A stretch of 32,335 nucleotides of DNA, from assembly GCA_949296245.1 (NCBI GenBank), contig CASFNW010000021.1, positions 1 to 32,335 of the forward strand, given 5' to 3'. The translations under genes and the position numbers were made by a program. A model generated the notes under the pieces. The model was not told the origin of the DNA. It saw only the letters and a list, made by a program, of their open reading frames with translations, and made no database searches. This stretch comes from an uncultured bacterium. GTDB taxonomy: Bacteria; Cyanobacteriota; Vampirovibrionia; Gastranaerophilales; Gastranaerophilaceae. Positions 1-7,952 of this stretch are shown here, piece after piece. Position 1 is the first letter of the stretch. The number at the start of each line of letters is the position of its first letter.

Positions 1-1342
1 AAGGTTTTGAATTGTGAAAATCTAACCAACAATCAATGTATTTTATTAATTCTTGTACAGTTGGGATGTAATTATTAGTGAGTTTTTTATGCATCTCTCT
101 ATGAAGTTTCTCTCCTCGTTTCATCCACGCAGGCTTGTTTTCAATACTTGTTCCAATGTAGCTTGGCATTAACTTCTCAAATTCTTCTTGAAATTCAAGG
201 AAGAATCTTTCAATAACTTTTGCTCTTGCATTGTATGGCTTAGCAAACACCGATTTAATACCAAGGTTAGCATAAATCCCATTAAACCCTTCTTCGTCAA
301 AATCTATATTTTGGAAATATTTTGCTTTAAATGCTTTTCCGTTATCTTGGTAAATGACTTTGGGAATCATACCTAAATTAATGATTGCATTTCTTAATGC
401 ACTTGCGATGCATTGAGTGTTCTCACTCATCATAATTTCATAACCGACAAGTGCTGTTGATTTCCAATCTAAAAAGCCGACCAAAGTTGCTCTGGTCGGC
501 TTTCCTGTAAATGGATTAATTACTTGAAAGTTTAAAGTATGCCCATCAGCAATAAGTACATCTCCCACTTCAAGTTTAGAAATATCCCTTTCAATATATG
601 CTTCCACTTTATCGTGGTATGCTTTTTCACCTTCTCTAAATAAAACCCATTGTGCAAAATTATGTTTTTTATAATGTTCTGCGTATCTCCTAAAAGTTAA
701 ATCACAAGGAATATTCTCGTATCCTCTTTTTTCTAAAATATGCTTTGTAAGATTGATTGCTTTTCCAATACTAAATTTGTTAGGATGCATAAGATATTTG
801 AAAAATACTTCCTTCATTTCGTTATTTAATATTGAATTATATTCTCCTTGTTTTCTAACTTTATAACCCGGCAATAGAGATTTATAACTACTATTTTCTT
901 TATATAGATGTAGCCATTGATAAAGTGTTGTCTTACTTATTGAACCTATAAAATTATATACTTTAGGAAGTAACATTCCTGAATTATATAAATCCAAGAA
1001 TACTGAATCAGCCTCTTTTTTAGTTGAATATTTACCACGAATATTTAACAAGGCGTGTAAAATATCAACTCTTGCTAAGGCTGTCATTTTTGCCTTTTCA
1101 GAAATAAAAGTTGGTTCTTGGTTTAAAATTGGAACAAGAGATGTTCCTCTGATTTCTTCATCTTCAAGTTTTTCTTGAACTTCTGCCTCTAAACTTGAAT
1201 AAAGTATTTCATAGGATTTACCACCTCTAACCTCAACTTCTCTTGCGATATATTTACCTTTTTGTATTGCAAGTCTGATTGAACGGTTACTATTTAACCC
1301 TTTTATCCTTGCTATTTCATTTATGCTTATGTATTTTTCCAT
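1..1342 (-). CDS. Mu-type DDE transposase (MuA-like), 3' end beyond window
   Basis: I translated this from the minus strand; about 447 codons are open from the ATG at 1342 to the left edge with no stop. The N-terminus (residues about 1-60) resembles the winged-helix DNA-binding domain of phage Mu transposase, including an RGGKSYEI...SSLEAEVQ stretch. A second helix-turn-helix-like region follows (about 105-145, ending SKTTLYQWLHLYKE). The RNase H-fold core shows a catalytic triad: D about 266 (IADGHTLNF), D about 333 (YQDNGKAF) and E about 378 (KVIERFF). MuA itself uses D269, D336 and E392, so the D-D spacing is nearly identical. It should cut and join element ends for replicative or cut-and-paste transposition. 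In Mu the ATPase MuB gene follows A; here that position lies left of the window. The ATG has no strong Shine-Dalgarno and sits directly under a palindrome. TnsB/TniA-type transposases are the alternative, but the MuA-like N-terminus argues for Mu. Confidence 0.88.
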   Translation of the reverse strand, partial: MEKYISINEIARIKGLNSNRSIRLAIQKGKYIAREVEVRGGKSYEILYSSLEAEVQEKLEDEEIRGTSLVPILNQEPTFISEKAKMTALARVDILHALLNIRGKYSTKKEADSVFLDLYNSGMLLPKVYNFIGSISKTTLYQWLHLYKENSSYKSLLPGYKVRKQGEYNSILNNEMKEVFFKYLMHPNKFSIGKAINLTKHILEKRGYENIPCDLTFRRYAEHYKKHNFAQWVLFREGEKAYHDKVEAYIERDISKLEVGDVLIADGHTLNFQVINPFTGKPTRATLVGFLDWKSTALVGYEIMMSENTQCIASALRNAIINLGMIPKVIYQDNGKAFKAKYFQNIDFDEEGFNGIYANLGIKSVFAKPYNARAKVIERFFLEFQEEFEKLMPSYIGTSIENKPAWMKRGEKLHREMHKKLTNNYIPTVQELIKYIDCWLDFHNSKP

Positions 1343-1346
1343 ACTC

Positions 1347-1398
1347 ACACAATAACTCGGAAGTTTGGAAATGGAACACCGTTTCCGACTTATTGTGT
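1347..1398. promoter_or_regulatory. Palindrome in the leader of the MuA-like gene
   Basis: The arms at 1347-1362 (ACACAATAACTCGGAA) and 1383-1398 (TTCCGACTTATTGTGT) pair with one mismatch over 16 bp. A nested inner stem (GGAAA/TTTCC) fills part of the 20-nt gap. It begins 5 nt upstream of the transposase ATG, so in RNA it would fold over the ribosome-binding region; in DNA it could be a repressor operator. A TATAAT-like minus-strand box lies upstream near 1416-1421. The function is inferred. Confidence 0.55.
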
Positions 1399-1623
1399 CG
1401 CTTTTGTATCAATTATAATTATTGTTTTTTATGAATAATAAATATATTTATCTACTCTCTGAAGAAAAAAACAAATAACAAATAAAATTTACTTATGAAA
1501 AATATGAGATTCCGAGTTTCTTTAAAAAACTTCCAACTTATATAATTTAAATTTTATTAAATTTTATTAAACTTTGTTTAATTTTTATTTAAAAAGTTCC
1601 TCTTAAATTTCAACAAATTTTCA

Positions 1624-1763
1624 ACACTGTCCTGTCCCAAAAATCCTGAACTGTCCCAAAATTCCTGAACTGTGCCTAAATTCCCGCCATTTAAGGTTTT
1701 GAGACACTGTCCTGTTTTAGACATTGACGGACAGTAATCGGACTTTTTTGACAGTTCAGGAAT
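1624..1763. repeat. Direct and inverted repeats at the Mu-like element end
   Basis: Three 19-bp units lie head to tail: 1632-1650 (CTGTCCCAAAAATCCTGAA), 1651-1669 (one base different) and 1670-1688 (diverged). The same motif returns inverted at about 1750-1763 (GACAGTTCAGGAAT). ACACTGTCCTGT occurs at 1624-1635 and 1704-1715, with an inverted GGACAGT at 1729-1735. Mu-like transposases bind several sites near each end, so these are likely transposase-binding sites. The exact element boundary is not determined. The rest of the gene-free stretch (1399-1623 and 1764-1964) is AT-rich and holds two AAATTCCGAC copies (near 1780 and 1840) but no gene I can support. Confidence 0.5.
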
Positions 1764-1964
1764 CTTATTTTTAGCAAATTCCGACTAAAAAAATCAAGAT
1801 ATATTTGAAACACAGCCCTATTGGTTCAAAAAAATCAAATTCCGACAATGTCTGTTCAATGGCAATAACCGGGCTTTTTTGTATTATCTTTATTTTTCTT
1901 TTTATTTCTTTTAATTACTTTTAATCACGAGTGGGGCAATAGTGGGGAAAAATAAAAAAATGGG

Positions 1965-2009
1965 TATAAAATAAAAATAGTAGCAAAGTTTAAAAACCTT
2001 GCTACTATT
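1965..2009 (-). terminator. Terminator of tRNA-fMet
   Basis: An 11-bp stem (AATAGTAGCAA, 1976-1986, with TTGCTACTATT, 1999-2009) is followed on the minus strand by a T-rich tract. It begins 11 nt past the tRNA 3' end. Confidence 0.75.
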
Positions 2010-2019
2010 ACTTTTTAAT

Positions 2020-2096
<77 letters not shown>

Positions 2097-2144
2097 ACAT
2101 TTGTTTTTATTACAGATACTTGCCAGAGCAGTCTTCCAGACTTA

Positions 2145-2197
2145 CCTCTCCTCGAACGTGACATTTAGTCACCTTCTCGTCGGCAGAGTATTCCGCG
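2145..2197 (-). repeat. Hairpin repeat (copy 1) plus tRNA-fMet 5'-end fossil
   Basis: Read on the tRNA strand, this holds the ACTCTGCCGA box, a stem-loop with GTGAC/GTCAC around the conserved ACTAAATGT loop region, and a GGAGAGG box (2189 down to 2145). Directly before it, 2190-2197 reads CGCGGAAT, matching the first 8 nt of the tRNA (CGCGGGAT) with one mismatch. Upstream resemblance to the real tRNA leader is only moderate, so this is the most decayed of the three tRNA-linked cases. Confidence 0.6.
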
Positions 2198-2440
2198 ATA
2201 AATTCTCTTACACCCCATTATTAAACGCTAAAAAACAAAAATCAAGACCCATGATTTTTTATTTAAAAATGAACCTTCCCTACAATAATTGTAGGTATGT
2301 TTGTAGGAGCGGTATGTCACCGGTAAAATAGATTAATTTTTTAGAAAACCGCCGGCGGAAAATTTATGAATAAAATTAAATGGCTGCCGGAAATACGTAT
2401 TTAGTAATGAATAATATAATTAAGTATTTTATAAATACCA

Positions 2441-2512
2441 ATAACACTTTCACTTCGCTCGCATTAAACGGGTGACCCGCTGCTCGCTCGTTTATATCAA
2501 ACAAGGAAAGTA
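2441..2512. repeat. GC-rich palindromic repeat
   Basis: Outer arms ACTTTC/GAAAGT and AAACG/CGTTT enclose GGGTGACCCG. It is clearly richer in GC than its surroundings and lies between the tRNA region and the AIPR gene. A CCGCCGGCGG palindrome sits just left, near 2350. The short minus-strand reading frame spanning this stretch runs through the palindrome and looks fortuitous. Confidence 0.4.
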
Positions 2513-2638
2513 TTTTTAAATAGTTCTTATGAGTCAACGAGCTAATATAAAAATAAATTAATTTATTAAAATCATAATTCTTAACAAATTGATTCATTTG
2601 GTACTATTAGTTATTATTAACATGATAAGGAGTCTTTT

Positions 2639-4450
2639 ATGTCTGCGTTAATAAAAAAAGAAATTGAAATATTAAAAAATGAAGTTCCACAGTTAAATAA
2701 TCTTAAAGATGAATATTTGTTTTCTTTAGTTTGTTATAAATATTTTTACAATGAAGGAAAGTTAAGTTTTTCTGATTACAAAGAGATTTTTACAGATGGG
2801 CGTCTGGATGGTGGAATTGATATTCTAACATTATACAATTCTCCTTATGATTATAATAATGCTGAAAATTTATTATATATTCAAAGCAAGTACTTATCCT
2901 CGTTTCATAATAAACAAGATATTATAGATGTTTTTCATAAAATGATACAAACTATAAAGGATTTTAGAAATAATAGTTATTCTCAATATAATGATAGATT
3001 AAAAAAAATTTATTGGGATAATTATAATAACTTAGCATCTGATAATAATTACAAAAATGAGTTAGTATTATTTATAAGCTTGAATCCATCTATAAAAAAA
3101 GATATAGATGAGTTAGTAGCTAAATTGGAAAAAGAATATAAAGATTTAGATGTTACGCTTCAAGTCTATTATCTTTCAGATATAGAAAATCAGATAAAAT
3201 TAGTTCAAGGAGGTAGACTTTGCGTTCCTTCTGCAAAAATAAATATTTACAAGGAACATGGTAAAATTTGTTTCTCTAATTCAAAAGGGAGGAAAGGAAT
3301 TTCAGTCAATATTTCCTCAAATTCATTAAGACAGTTATATGATCAATACAAAGAACAAGGGCTTTTTGAACAGAATTATAGATATTTTACAAAAATGAAG
3401 AAGATTGATGATGGAATAAATACAAGTCTACAAAAAAGAAGAGAAGATTTTTGGTTTTTAAATAATGGCATTATAATTGCTTGTAAAGAATTTTCAGAAG
3501 ATGGAAATAATATCAAATTAACAGATTTTTCAATAATTAATGGTTGTCAAACAACTTCTTTGATTGGTGGGTATTGTGGTAGTAACCAAAGTGTAGATTT
3601 TGCAATTCCGTGTAAGATAATTGAAATTTCAATAAACAACCAAGAGGAAACTGATGCTGATTATAAGTTTTTAACAGAAATTGCCCAAGCATCAAATTCG
3701 CAAAAACCAATAAACGAGCGAGATTTAAAAGCTAATGATTTTAAGCAAAGGGAGTTAAAAACAGCATTAGAAAAAAGAGGAATATTTCTTGATATTAAGC
3801 GTGGTTCAATTAAAAAAGGTCGTAAAAATATCAAAAATGAACTATTTGGACAATTAATGTTAGCATTTTTATATCAACAACCGGGTTATGCCAAAAGCAA
3901 CAAAAGAGAAATCTTTTCTGTAGAAAAAACTTTCGAAAAAATTTTTTATAGAAAATTTGATATAGATATGATTGTCGATTTGATAGAATTGTACTATAAA
4001 TTTTTAGAGTATAGAGAAAGTTATTACGGAGATGAAACAACAATTAAAACTTCATTGCAAGAGAGTGTAACAAAAAATGGAATGCTTACTGTAATTGCAT
4101 TAATTGGTTTTATAATTAAAGAAAAAAGGAAATTAATAAATTTATCTAATGTTAACAAAGAAGAATTTTTTAAAGAAGAAATATGTAAAGACGATATAAA
4201 AGGAAAACTGTTTTCTGATTTTTGGTATGAAAATCCAGAAGAATCTATTGAATTGTTATTCTCTCTATTCAATTATATAACTCATGAAATTCCAAAGGAA
4301 TATAAAGAGTCAGAGCATATTAGCATACCAAACTTTTTAAAATTGGATAGTTGCTATAAAGAAAATATTTTAGACTCCTTTATTACACGAGTATATAATG
4401 ATAGATTTGAAAAAGAAAGATTGAATAATTATACTAAAATATTTTGTTAA
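2639..4450 (+). CDS. AIPR-family abortive-infection/phage-resistance protein
   Basis: A 603-aa protein. The N-terminal domain (about 1-200) has a restriction-endonuclease-like pattern, DGRLDGGIDIL followed by LLYIQSKY, fitting the D...(Q)xK core of PD-(D/E)XK nucleases. The middle carries the hallmark of the AIPR family: RREDFWFLNNGIIIACKEF, then SIINGCQTTSLIGG and the NSQKPINERDLKAND segment. AIPR proteins are associated with abortive infection against phage; a nuclease mechanism here is inference. The ATG follows an AAGGAG ribosome site with normal spacing. It stands alone, with no methyltransferase or helicase beside it, close to a Mu-like element and a tRNA, a typical defence-island setting. 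Its base composition is very AT-rich, consistent with transfer. Confidence 0.82.
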   Translation: MSALIKKEIEILKNEVPQLNNLKDEYLFSLVCYKYFYNEGKLSFSDYKEIFTDGRLDGGIDILTLYNSPYDYNNAENLLYIQSKYLSSFHNKQDIIDVFHKMIQTIKDFRNNSYSQYNDRLKKIYWDNYNNLASDNNYKNELVLFISLNPSIKKDIDELVAKLEKEYKDLDVTLQVYYLSDIENQIKLVQGGRLCVPSAKINIYKEHGKICFSNSKGRKGISVNISSNSLRQLYDQYKEQGLFEQNYRYFTKMKKIDDGINTSLQKRREDFWFLNNGIIIACKEFSEDGNNIKLTDFSIINGCQTTSLIGGYCGSNQSVDFAIPCKIIEISINNQEETDADYKFLTEIAQASNSQKPINERDLKANDFKQRELKTALEKRGIFLDIKRGSIKKGRKNIKNELFGQLMLAFLYQQPGYAKSNKREIFSVEKTFEKIFYRKFDIDMIVDLIELYYKFLEYRESYYGDETTIKTSLQESVTKNGMLTVIALIGFIIKEKRKLINLSNVNKEEFFKEEICKDDIKGKLFSDFWYENPEESIELLFSLFNYITHEIPKEYKESEHISIPNFLKLDSCYKENILDSFITRVYNDRFEKERLNNYTKIFC

Positions 4451-4639
4451 AAACCATCCCATACAGCCCGTTTGAGTGTTGAATGAGCAATCTTAGTTGA
4501 AGACACAAGTTTTCGGCTGTGAGATTTTTCTCTAGGTTAAAATCGTCGGTGTGATTAAAAAGAATGAGAGCATTCTCCGGCTGATGATGAAATGTTTATT
4601 GGCGGTGAGGTATAAAATTACCGAGAAATTATTTTAGCA

Positions 4640-4812
4640 AAAATGTCCGCACATACTTATGAGCAAGGGCTAATTCATCTTTATTTAGTTTATCAAGCTG
4701 CAAGCCTTTCAATCAAATCCGGCGAAGGGAAATTTTTGCCGCTTTCTATGCAACGGATATTCTTATCATCAACATTAACCAATTCTGCAAGTACAAATGA
4801 TTTAAGTGAGTA
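4640..4812 (-). pseudogene. Remnant of an XRE-type helix-turn-helix gene
   Basis: The minus strand encodes VLAELVNVDDKNIRCIESG then KNFPSPDLIERLAA, matching the recognition helix and following helix of an XRE/Cro DNA-binding domain. The frame stops straight after LAA. A neighbouring frame continues plausibly (KLDKLNKDELALAHKYVR), suggesting a frameshift. The N-terminal side runs into hairpin copy 2, so no proper start remains. Between the AIPR stop and here (4451-4640) I see only small hairpins and no gene. Confidence 0.4.
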
Positions 4813-4858
4813 TCTAAAAAAATGTCTGAGTGGGACCTCGCTTGTAGGAGTGGTACAC

Positions 4859-4899
4859 ACTCTGCCGAATAAATATGCCGGTGGCATATTTATGAGAGG
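4859..4899 (+). repeat. Hairpin repeat (copy 2)
   Basis: An ACTCTGCCGA box, a perfect 11-bp stem (ATAAATATGCC/GGCATATTTAT) with loop GGT, then a TGAGAGG box. Outer flanks CTCGCT/AGCGAG (near 4838 and 4901) extend the pairing. The stem shares no sequence with the tRNA-linked copies although both boxes are identical. Confidence 0.7.
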
Positions 4900-5026
4900 T
4901 AGCGAGTGGCGCCGAGTCTAGCATTTTACGGAAGTGAACCCACGCGCTTGTTGACTGTGCCGGACTTGTTGTTAAACGGCGAACTTGTTTATTGCACAGG
5001 TTCAACAAGTAGTCAGAGTCAGTTGA

Positions 5027-5191
5027 CGATATGAAATTGCAAAATATGTGGTTGATAAATTAATACTGTTTTGTTAGGATATTTTTAAAGGAAAATTAAA
5101 TGCTGATAAATTCAATAAAAACACAACAACATCATCATATCCATATAGTCCCGAACAGGCTTGTGGATTAGTTAGTGTTTTATTGGAATAA
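5027..5191 (+). pseudogene. C-terminal remnant of an unidentified protein gene
   Basis: One plus-strand frame reads RYEIAKYVVDKLI, an in-frame TAG, then KGKLNADKFNKN and a proline/serine-containing tail ending GLVSVLLE and TAA. There is no start codon in context. The first part faintly recalls the RYE-x-AK helix of S-layer-homology-type domains, but this is too short to name. It is probably a decayed gene end, and chance cannot be excluded. Confidence 0.2.
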
Positions 5192-5202
5192 CAATTCTAA
5201 AT

Positions 5203-5243
5203 AAAAAAGCCTCTTCGGGATTCAGGCCTGAAAAGGCTTTTTA
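5203..5243 (+). terminator. Intrinsic terminator
   Basis: AAAAAGCCT and AAGGCTTTTT form a stem around a folded GC-containing loop, followed by T-rich sequence. It ends the remnant region just before the next gene. Confidence 0.65.
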
Positions 5244-5287
5244 TTACTTAATAATAGACTTATAAATATTTAGAATTGGAGAATAAA

Positions 5288-6550
5288 ATGTCAATCACAT
5301 CTATAATATCAGCTATCGGAAACAATAATAGCGTTTGCCCTTTAATAGTAAGAGACTGCGGAATAGAAGTTCCGACCAAAATAATTCTTACATATAATCA
5401 AAACAAAAAAGAATCAAAAGAAGTTGCAAAACTTGCTGCCAGAGAAAGATTTCTTGATGAATATGCTGTTTCTGCTGTATGGCTCGGAGGAATTCCTCTT
5501 GTTGGAAAAATGGCAGATTATTTTATAAGAAAAAAAGGCTTTAATCCTGATATTAATTTAAAATTATTTAAAAATAACAGTATTCAAAATATTAATGAAA
5601 ATATTAAAAATTTTAAGGGCAAGGTGTCGGATAGCATTATAGACGAACTTATAAAAGTTAAAAATAATAAATCTGTTTATGAAAAGCTCCTTGCAGGCAA
5701 ATTTATTGCTTCAACAACAATTCCAATATTGTTTATGGGAGTAATTTTGCCCAAACTTATATTTGCATCATCGGCTAAAAAAATAGAAAAACAGAGAGCC
5801 AAAGAGGCAAAAAACAGAAATTCTTTTTCTCAATCAAATGAAATTATCAAAGATTCTATAGATTTTATTAAGGATAAAAAAATATCTTTTAAAGGAAACT
5901 GGATATCAACTGCAGCAAACTTTTCCACTGTGGACAAAATGTTTGTAACAGACGGAGGTTATGCTGTTGGGCGAGTAGCTACAGCTCGTAACAAATATGA
6001 AGCGATTGATGTTGGATTTAAAATGACCGGCATGATGTTTTTAAACTTTATTGCCCCGAAATACATAGAAAAATTTCTTAATTCTGTATTTAATGTAGAC
6101 CTGGATCCGTTAATGCTTGGCGATAAATCATTTATAGAAGCTGTTAAAAATAATAAACTAAAACTTCCTCAAAATGATACAGAAAAAGAAATTTTGAATT
6201 TTATAGATAAAAATCCCGACAGTATTTTGGTAAAATTTGCACAGAAATTTAATAAGGTCAAACTGCTAGAAAATAAAGTCAGAGACCCAAGATTCTACAC
6301 AGATACTCAAGGACTCGCAAAGTTCATAAATGATATTAGGAAATTTGTTAAGAATGCAAAACTTGATAAAAATATACAAAACTATGCGTTTAAATCTAAA
6401 ATAATAAAATCTGCAAGCATCTTAACTAACATTGCACTTAGCAGTGCACTTTTGGCATACGGATTGCCAAAAGCACAGTTTGCTTTCAGAAAGCTTGTAA
6501 CGGGTTCTGATTTAGAGCCAGGTCTTGCACCTGCCAAGAAAATTTTGTAG
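5288..6550 (+). CDS. Predicted membrane protein of unknown function
   Basis: I do not recognise this protein. From the ATG at 5288 it is 420 aa; a TTG four codons earlier is possible, but the GGAG at 5277-5280 is spaced correctly for the ATG. Hydrophobic segments: FIASTTIPILFMGVILPKLI (about residues 140-160), TGMMFLNFIAPKYI (about 245-262) and ILTNIALSSALLAYGLP near the C-terminus. Two FKG motifs occur (NFKGKVSD and SFKGNWIS), and FKG also appears near the start of the kinase-like protein at 8903. No signal peptide and no catalytic motif are visible. It is a single gene with a terminator before it and a repeat-rich spacer after it. Probably a lineage-specific inner-membrane or membrane-associated protein. 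Confidence 0.75.
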   Translation: MSITSIISAIGNNNSVCPLIVRDCGIEVPTKIILTYNQNKKESKEVAKLAARERFLDEYAVSAVWLGGIPLVGKMADYFIRKKGFNPDINLKLFKNNSIQNINENIKNFKGKVSDSIIDELIKVKNNKSVYEKLLAGKFIASTTIPILFMGVILPKLIFASSAKKIEKQRAKEAKNRNSFSQSNEIIKDSIDFIKDKKISFKGNWISTAANFSTVDKMFVTDGGYAVGRVATARNKYEAIDVGFKMTGMMFLNFIAPKYIEKFLNSVFNVDLDPLMLGDKSFIEAVKNNKLKLPQNDTEKEILNFIDKNPDSILVKFAQKFNKVKLLENKVRDPRFYTDTQGLAKFINDIRKFVKNAKLDKNIQNYAFKSKIIKSASILTNIALSSALLAYGLPKAQFAFRKLVTGSDLEPGLAPAKKIL

Positions 6551-6561
6551 AAAGTAAATTA

Positions 6562-6669
6562 TCCGAGAAAAATTCGTGATAATACTCTGCCGCCAGCCCG
6601 GCTATTGACGGCAGCGGAAAGTTCCGGCAGCAGCTTTTGAGGTGGGGGATGATGTGAGCGAATTTTTTA
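6562..6669 (+). repeat. Composite hairpin repeat (copy 3) in its outer frame
   Basis: It starts with the outer box TCCGAGAAAAATTCGTGAT, then ACTCTGCCG, a variable centre (CTGCCG/CGGCAG stem, then CGGAA/TTCCG) and GAGGTGGGGG, and closes with GTGAGCGAATTTTTT. The outer ends (AAAAATTCGT and GCGAATTTTTT) are imperfect inverted repeats. It follows the membrane-protein stop directly. Confidence 0.6.
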
Positions 6670-6721
6670 ACAAAGCGAACCAAAATTTTTGTCATCCTGA
6701 ACTCGTTTGACTATTTTTGCC

Positions 6722-6766
6722 ACTCTGCCGAACAAAAGTTGACTAAATGTCAAGTTTTGTGAAAGG
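6722..6766 (+). repeat. Hairpin repeat (copy 4), ACTAAATGT-loop subtype
   Basis: ACTCTGCCGA, then CAAAAGTTGAC, loop TAAAT, GTCAAGTTTTG (one mismatch), then TGAAAGG. It directly follows a truncated GTCATCCTGAACTCG piece of another repeat. No tRNA is adjacent. Confidence 0.65.
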
Positions 6767-6909
6767 GCTTTGATTTAGTGCAAAATGTCTGGTTTTCCAC
6801 AGGATTATAAAAATTTTGTATGAGCCTGTCCTTGCGAAGTGCAGAATCTAATCAACTTGAAGTTTCTGTTTCCAACGGGTAAGATTCTGAAAAGGGTAAA
6901 TTTATTATA

Positions 6910-7000
6910 TTACTGTCACCCTGAATTTATTTAGAGTCTTACCAATTAGGCATTATACTTGCTTTCTGGTAAAATGCTGAAACAAGTTCAGCATGACAAA
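6910..7000. repeat. Inverted pair of GTCATNCTGA-type intergenic repeats
   Basis: TGTCACCCTGAATTTATT at the left is mirrored by AACAAGTTCAGCATGACA at the right. It resembles the common bacterial TCATTCTGA...GATTC spacer repeat, also seen at 12764-12885. The rest of 6551-7111 holds no supported gene. Confidence 0.45.
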
Positions 7001-7111
7001 CCAGGTTAAGAGACTTGAACCTCTAGAGACCAAAATGATTAAAGGCTTTAACCAGTTTTTGAAAATTTTTGGTTTTATTCTTTTTTTGTTGCAAACAGTG
7101 TAAACATACAT

Positions 7112-7137
7112 AAAAAGAGCCTTTTAAGGCTCTTTTT
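7112..7137 (-). terminator. Terminator of tRNA-Leu
   Basis: AAAAAGAGCCTT pairs with AAGGCTCTTTTT and is T-rich on both strands. It lies 5 nt beyond the tRNA 3' end. Confidence 0.8.
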
Positions 7138-7142
7138 ATAAA

Positions 7143-7224
7143 TGGTGGGCGTGAAGAGACTCGAACTCCCACGCTTGCGCACTAGTTCCTAAGACTAGCG
7201 TGTCTACCATTCCACCACACGCCC
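7143..7224 (-). tRNA. tRNA-Leu (UAG)
   Basis: 82 nt with encoded CCA. The acceptor stem is GGGCGTG/CACGCCC, the anticodon loop CTTAGGA gives anticodon TAG, and a long variable arm marks a class II leucine tRNA. It reads CTA/CTN codons. Its upstream region holds a decaying tandem array of hairpin repeats and 5'-end fossils. Confidence 0.95.
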
Positions 7225-7418
7225 ACGTATCTAATTATCAATTGTGTATCTACCCCTCTCAAAAAGTGACATTTAGTCACTTTTCTCGGCAGAGTACCAC
7301 ACGCCCGCAATATTTAATTTTCAACTATGTATCTATTCTCTAATAAAATAAACATTTAGTTACTTTATTCAGCAGAATAGCACACACCTGCCTATTTGAA
7401 TTTCAATGTATTTAATCT
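7225..7418 (-). repeat. Tandem array upstream of tRNA-Leu: leader, hairpin and tRNA 5' fossils
   Basis: On the tRNA strand, the nearest hairpin (7295 down to 7255) has ACTCTGCCGA, a perfect AAAAGTGAC/GTCACTTTT stem around TAAAT, and TGAGAGG. It is preceded by GGGCGTGTGGT (7306-7296), identical to tRNA-Leu nucleotides 1-11, and by a diverged copy of the leader (about 41 bp). A second, decayed hairpin (7378-7336) keeps ACTAAATGT and is itself preceded by a worn third copy of the tRNA end and leader (7380-7418). Unit length is about 84 bp, and divergence grows with distance from the tRNA. Confidence 0.8.
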
Positions 7419-7603
7419 TACCTTATAAAGAATCTTCGTCAATAGCCTTTTGTATTGACCAGAATTTTTTTATGTTTTGTTAGGCTTTTGTAAATTCTAA
7501 TTCTAACACACATTTTGTCAATTGCCTGGGTGGGGAATTGATATTTTTTTTCAAAATTTTATACTTACATAAGAACTTGTCTTTTTTTAAACAAGTTTTA
7601 GAA

Positions 7604-7864
7604 ATGAAGAAAATGAGAGAAGATTTGGAGAAAGAATTAAAGTATTACGGTTCGGCAGAATTTTTTGATATTTATGCACTGGAATATAAGGAAGTGGATT
7701 TATATTTTGATACCAAAAATAATCAAAAAATTATTAAATTTCCAAACAATGACGGACATGTACTGTATTTAGCAGAAAAAAGTTTTATTTGTGAAGGAAA
7801 TAAAGTTTTATTTGATCCGATATTCGAAATTTTTAATAAAAGAATAAAAAATAATAAATATTGA
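7604..7864 (+). CDS. Small protein of unknown function
   Basis: From the ATG at 7604 the protein is 86 aa; an ATG at 7613 and a TTG at 7538 are alternatives, and none has a good ribosome site. It is acidic and lysine-rich, with no signal peptide or membrane segment if the ATG is used. Aromatic-rich text such as ELKYYGSAEFFDIYALEYKEVDLYF suggests a compact fold. It sits alone between two tRNA genes. I do not recognise it, and expression is not assured. Confidence 0.45.
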   Translation: MKKMREDLEKELKYYGSAEFFDIYALEYKEVDLYFDTKNNQKIIKFPNNDGHVLYLAEKSFICEGNKVLFDPIFEIFNKRIKNNKY

Positions 7865-7952
7865 CTAATAAAGTTTATTTAAGTTATTATAAAAGCCTCA
7901 ATTATATAGCATTATCTGAATAAGTCAGGTTTTTTATAGACTGCATTCAAAT

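Noticed and set aside
1..1342. Tn7/CAST-type TnsB
   Set aside because: The MuA-type N-terminal domain and Mu-like D-D spacing fit Mu better; no Cas, TnsC or TniQ can be seen in the window.
1624..1690. CRISPR array
   Set aside because: The 19-bp units are head to tail with no spacers, and no cas gene is visible.
2376..2597. 73-aa reading frame on the minus strand
   Set aside because: Crosses a GC-rich palindrome in an otherwise AT-rich spacer; low complexity and no family resemblance.
4643..4921. 92-aa plus-strand frame
   Set aside because: Antisense to the XRE remnant and made partly of the hairpin repeat.
6722..6766. Intrinsic terminators at the ACTCTGCCGA hairpins
   Set aside because: Most units lack a T-run after the stem, carry a purine box (GAGAGG) instead, and appear in both orientations relative to genes.
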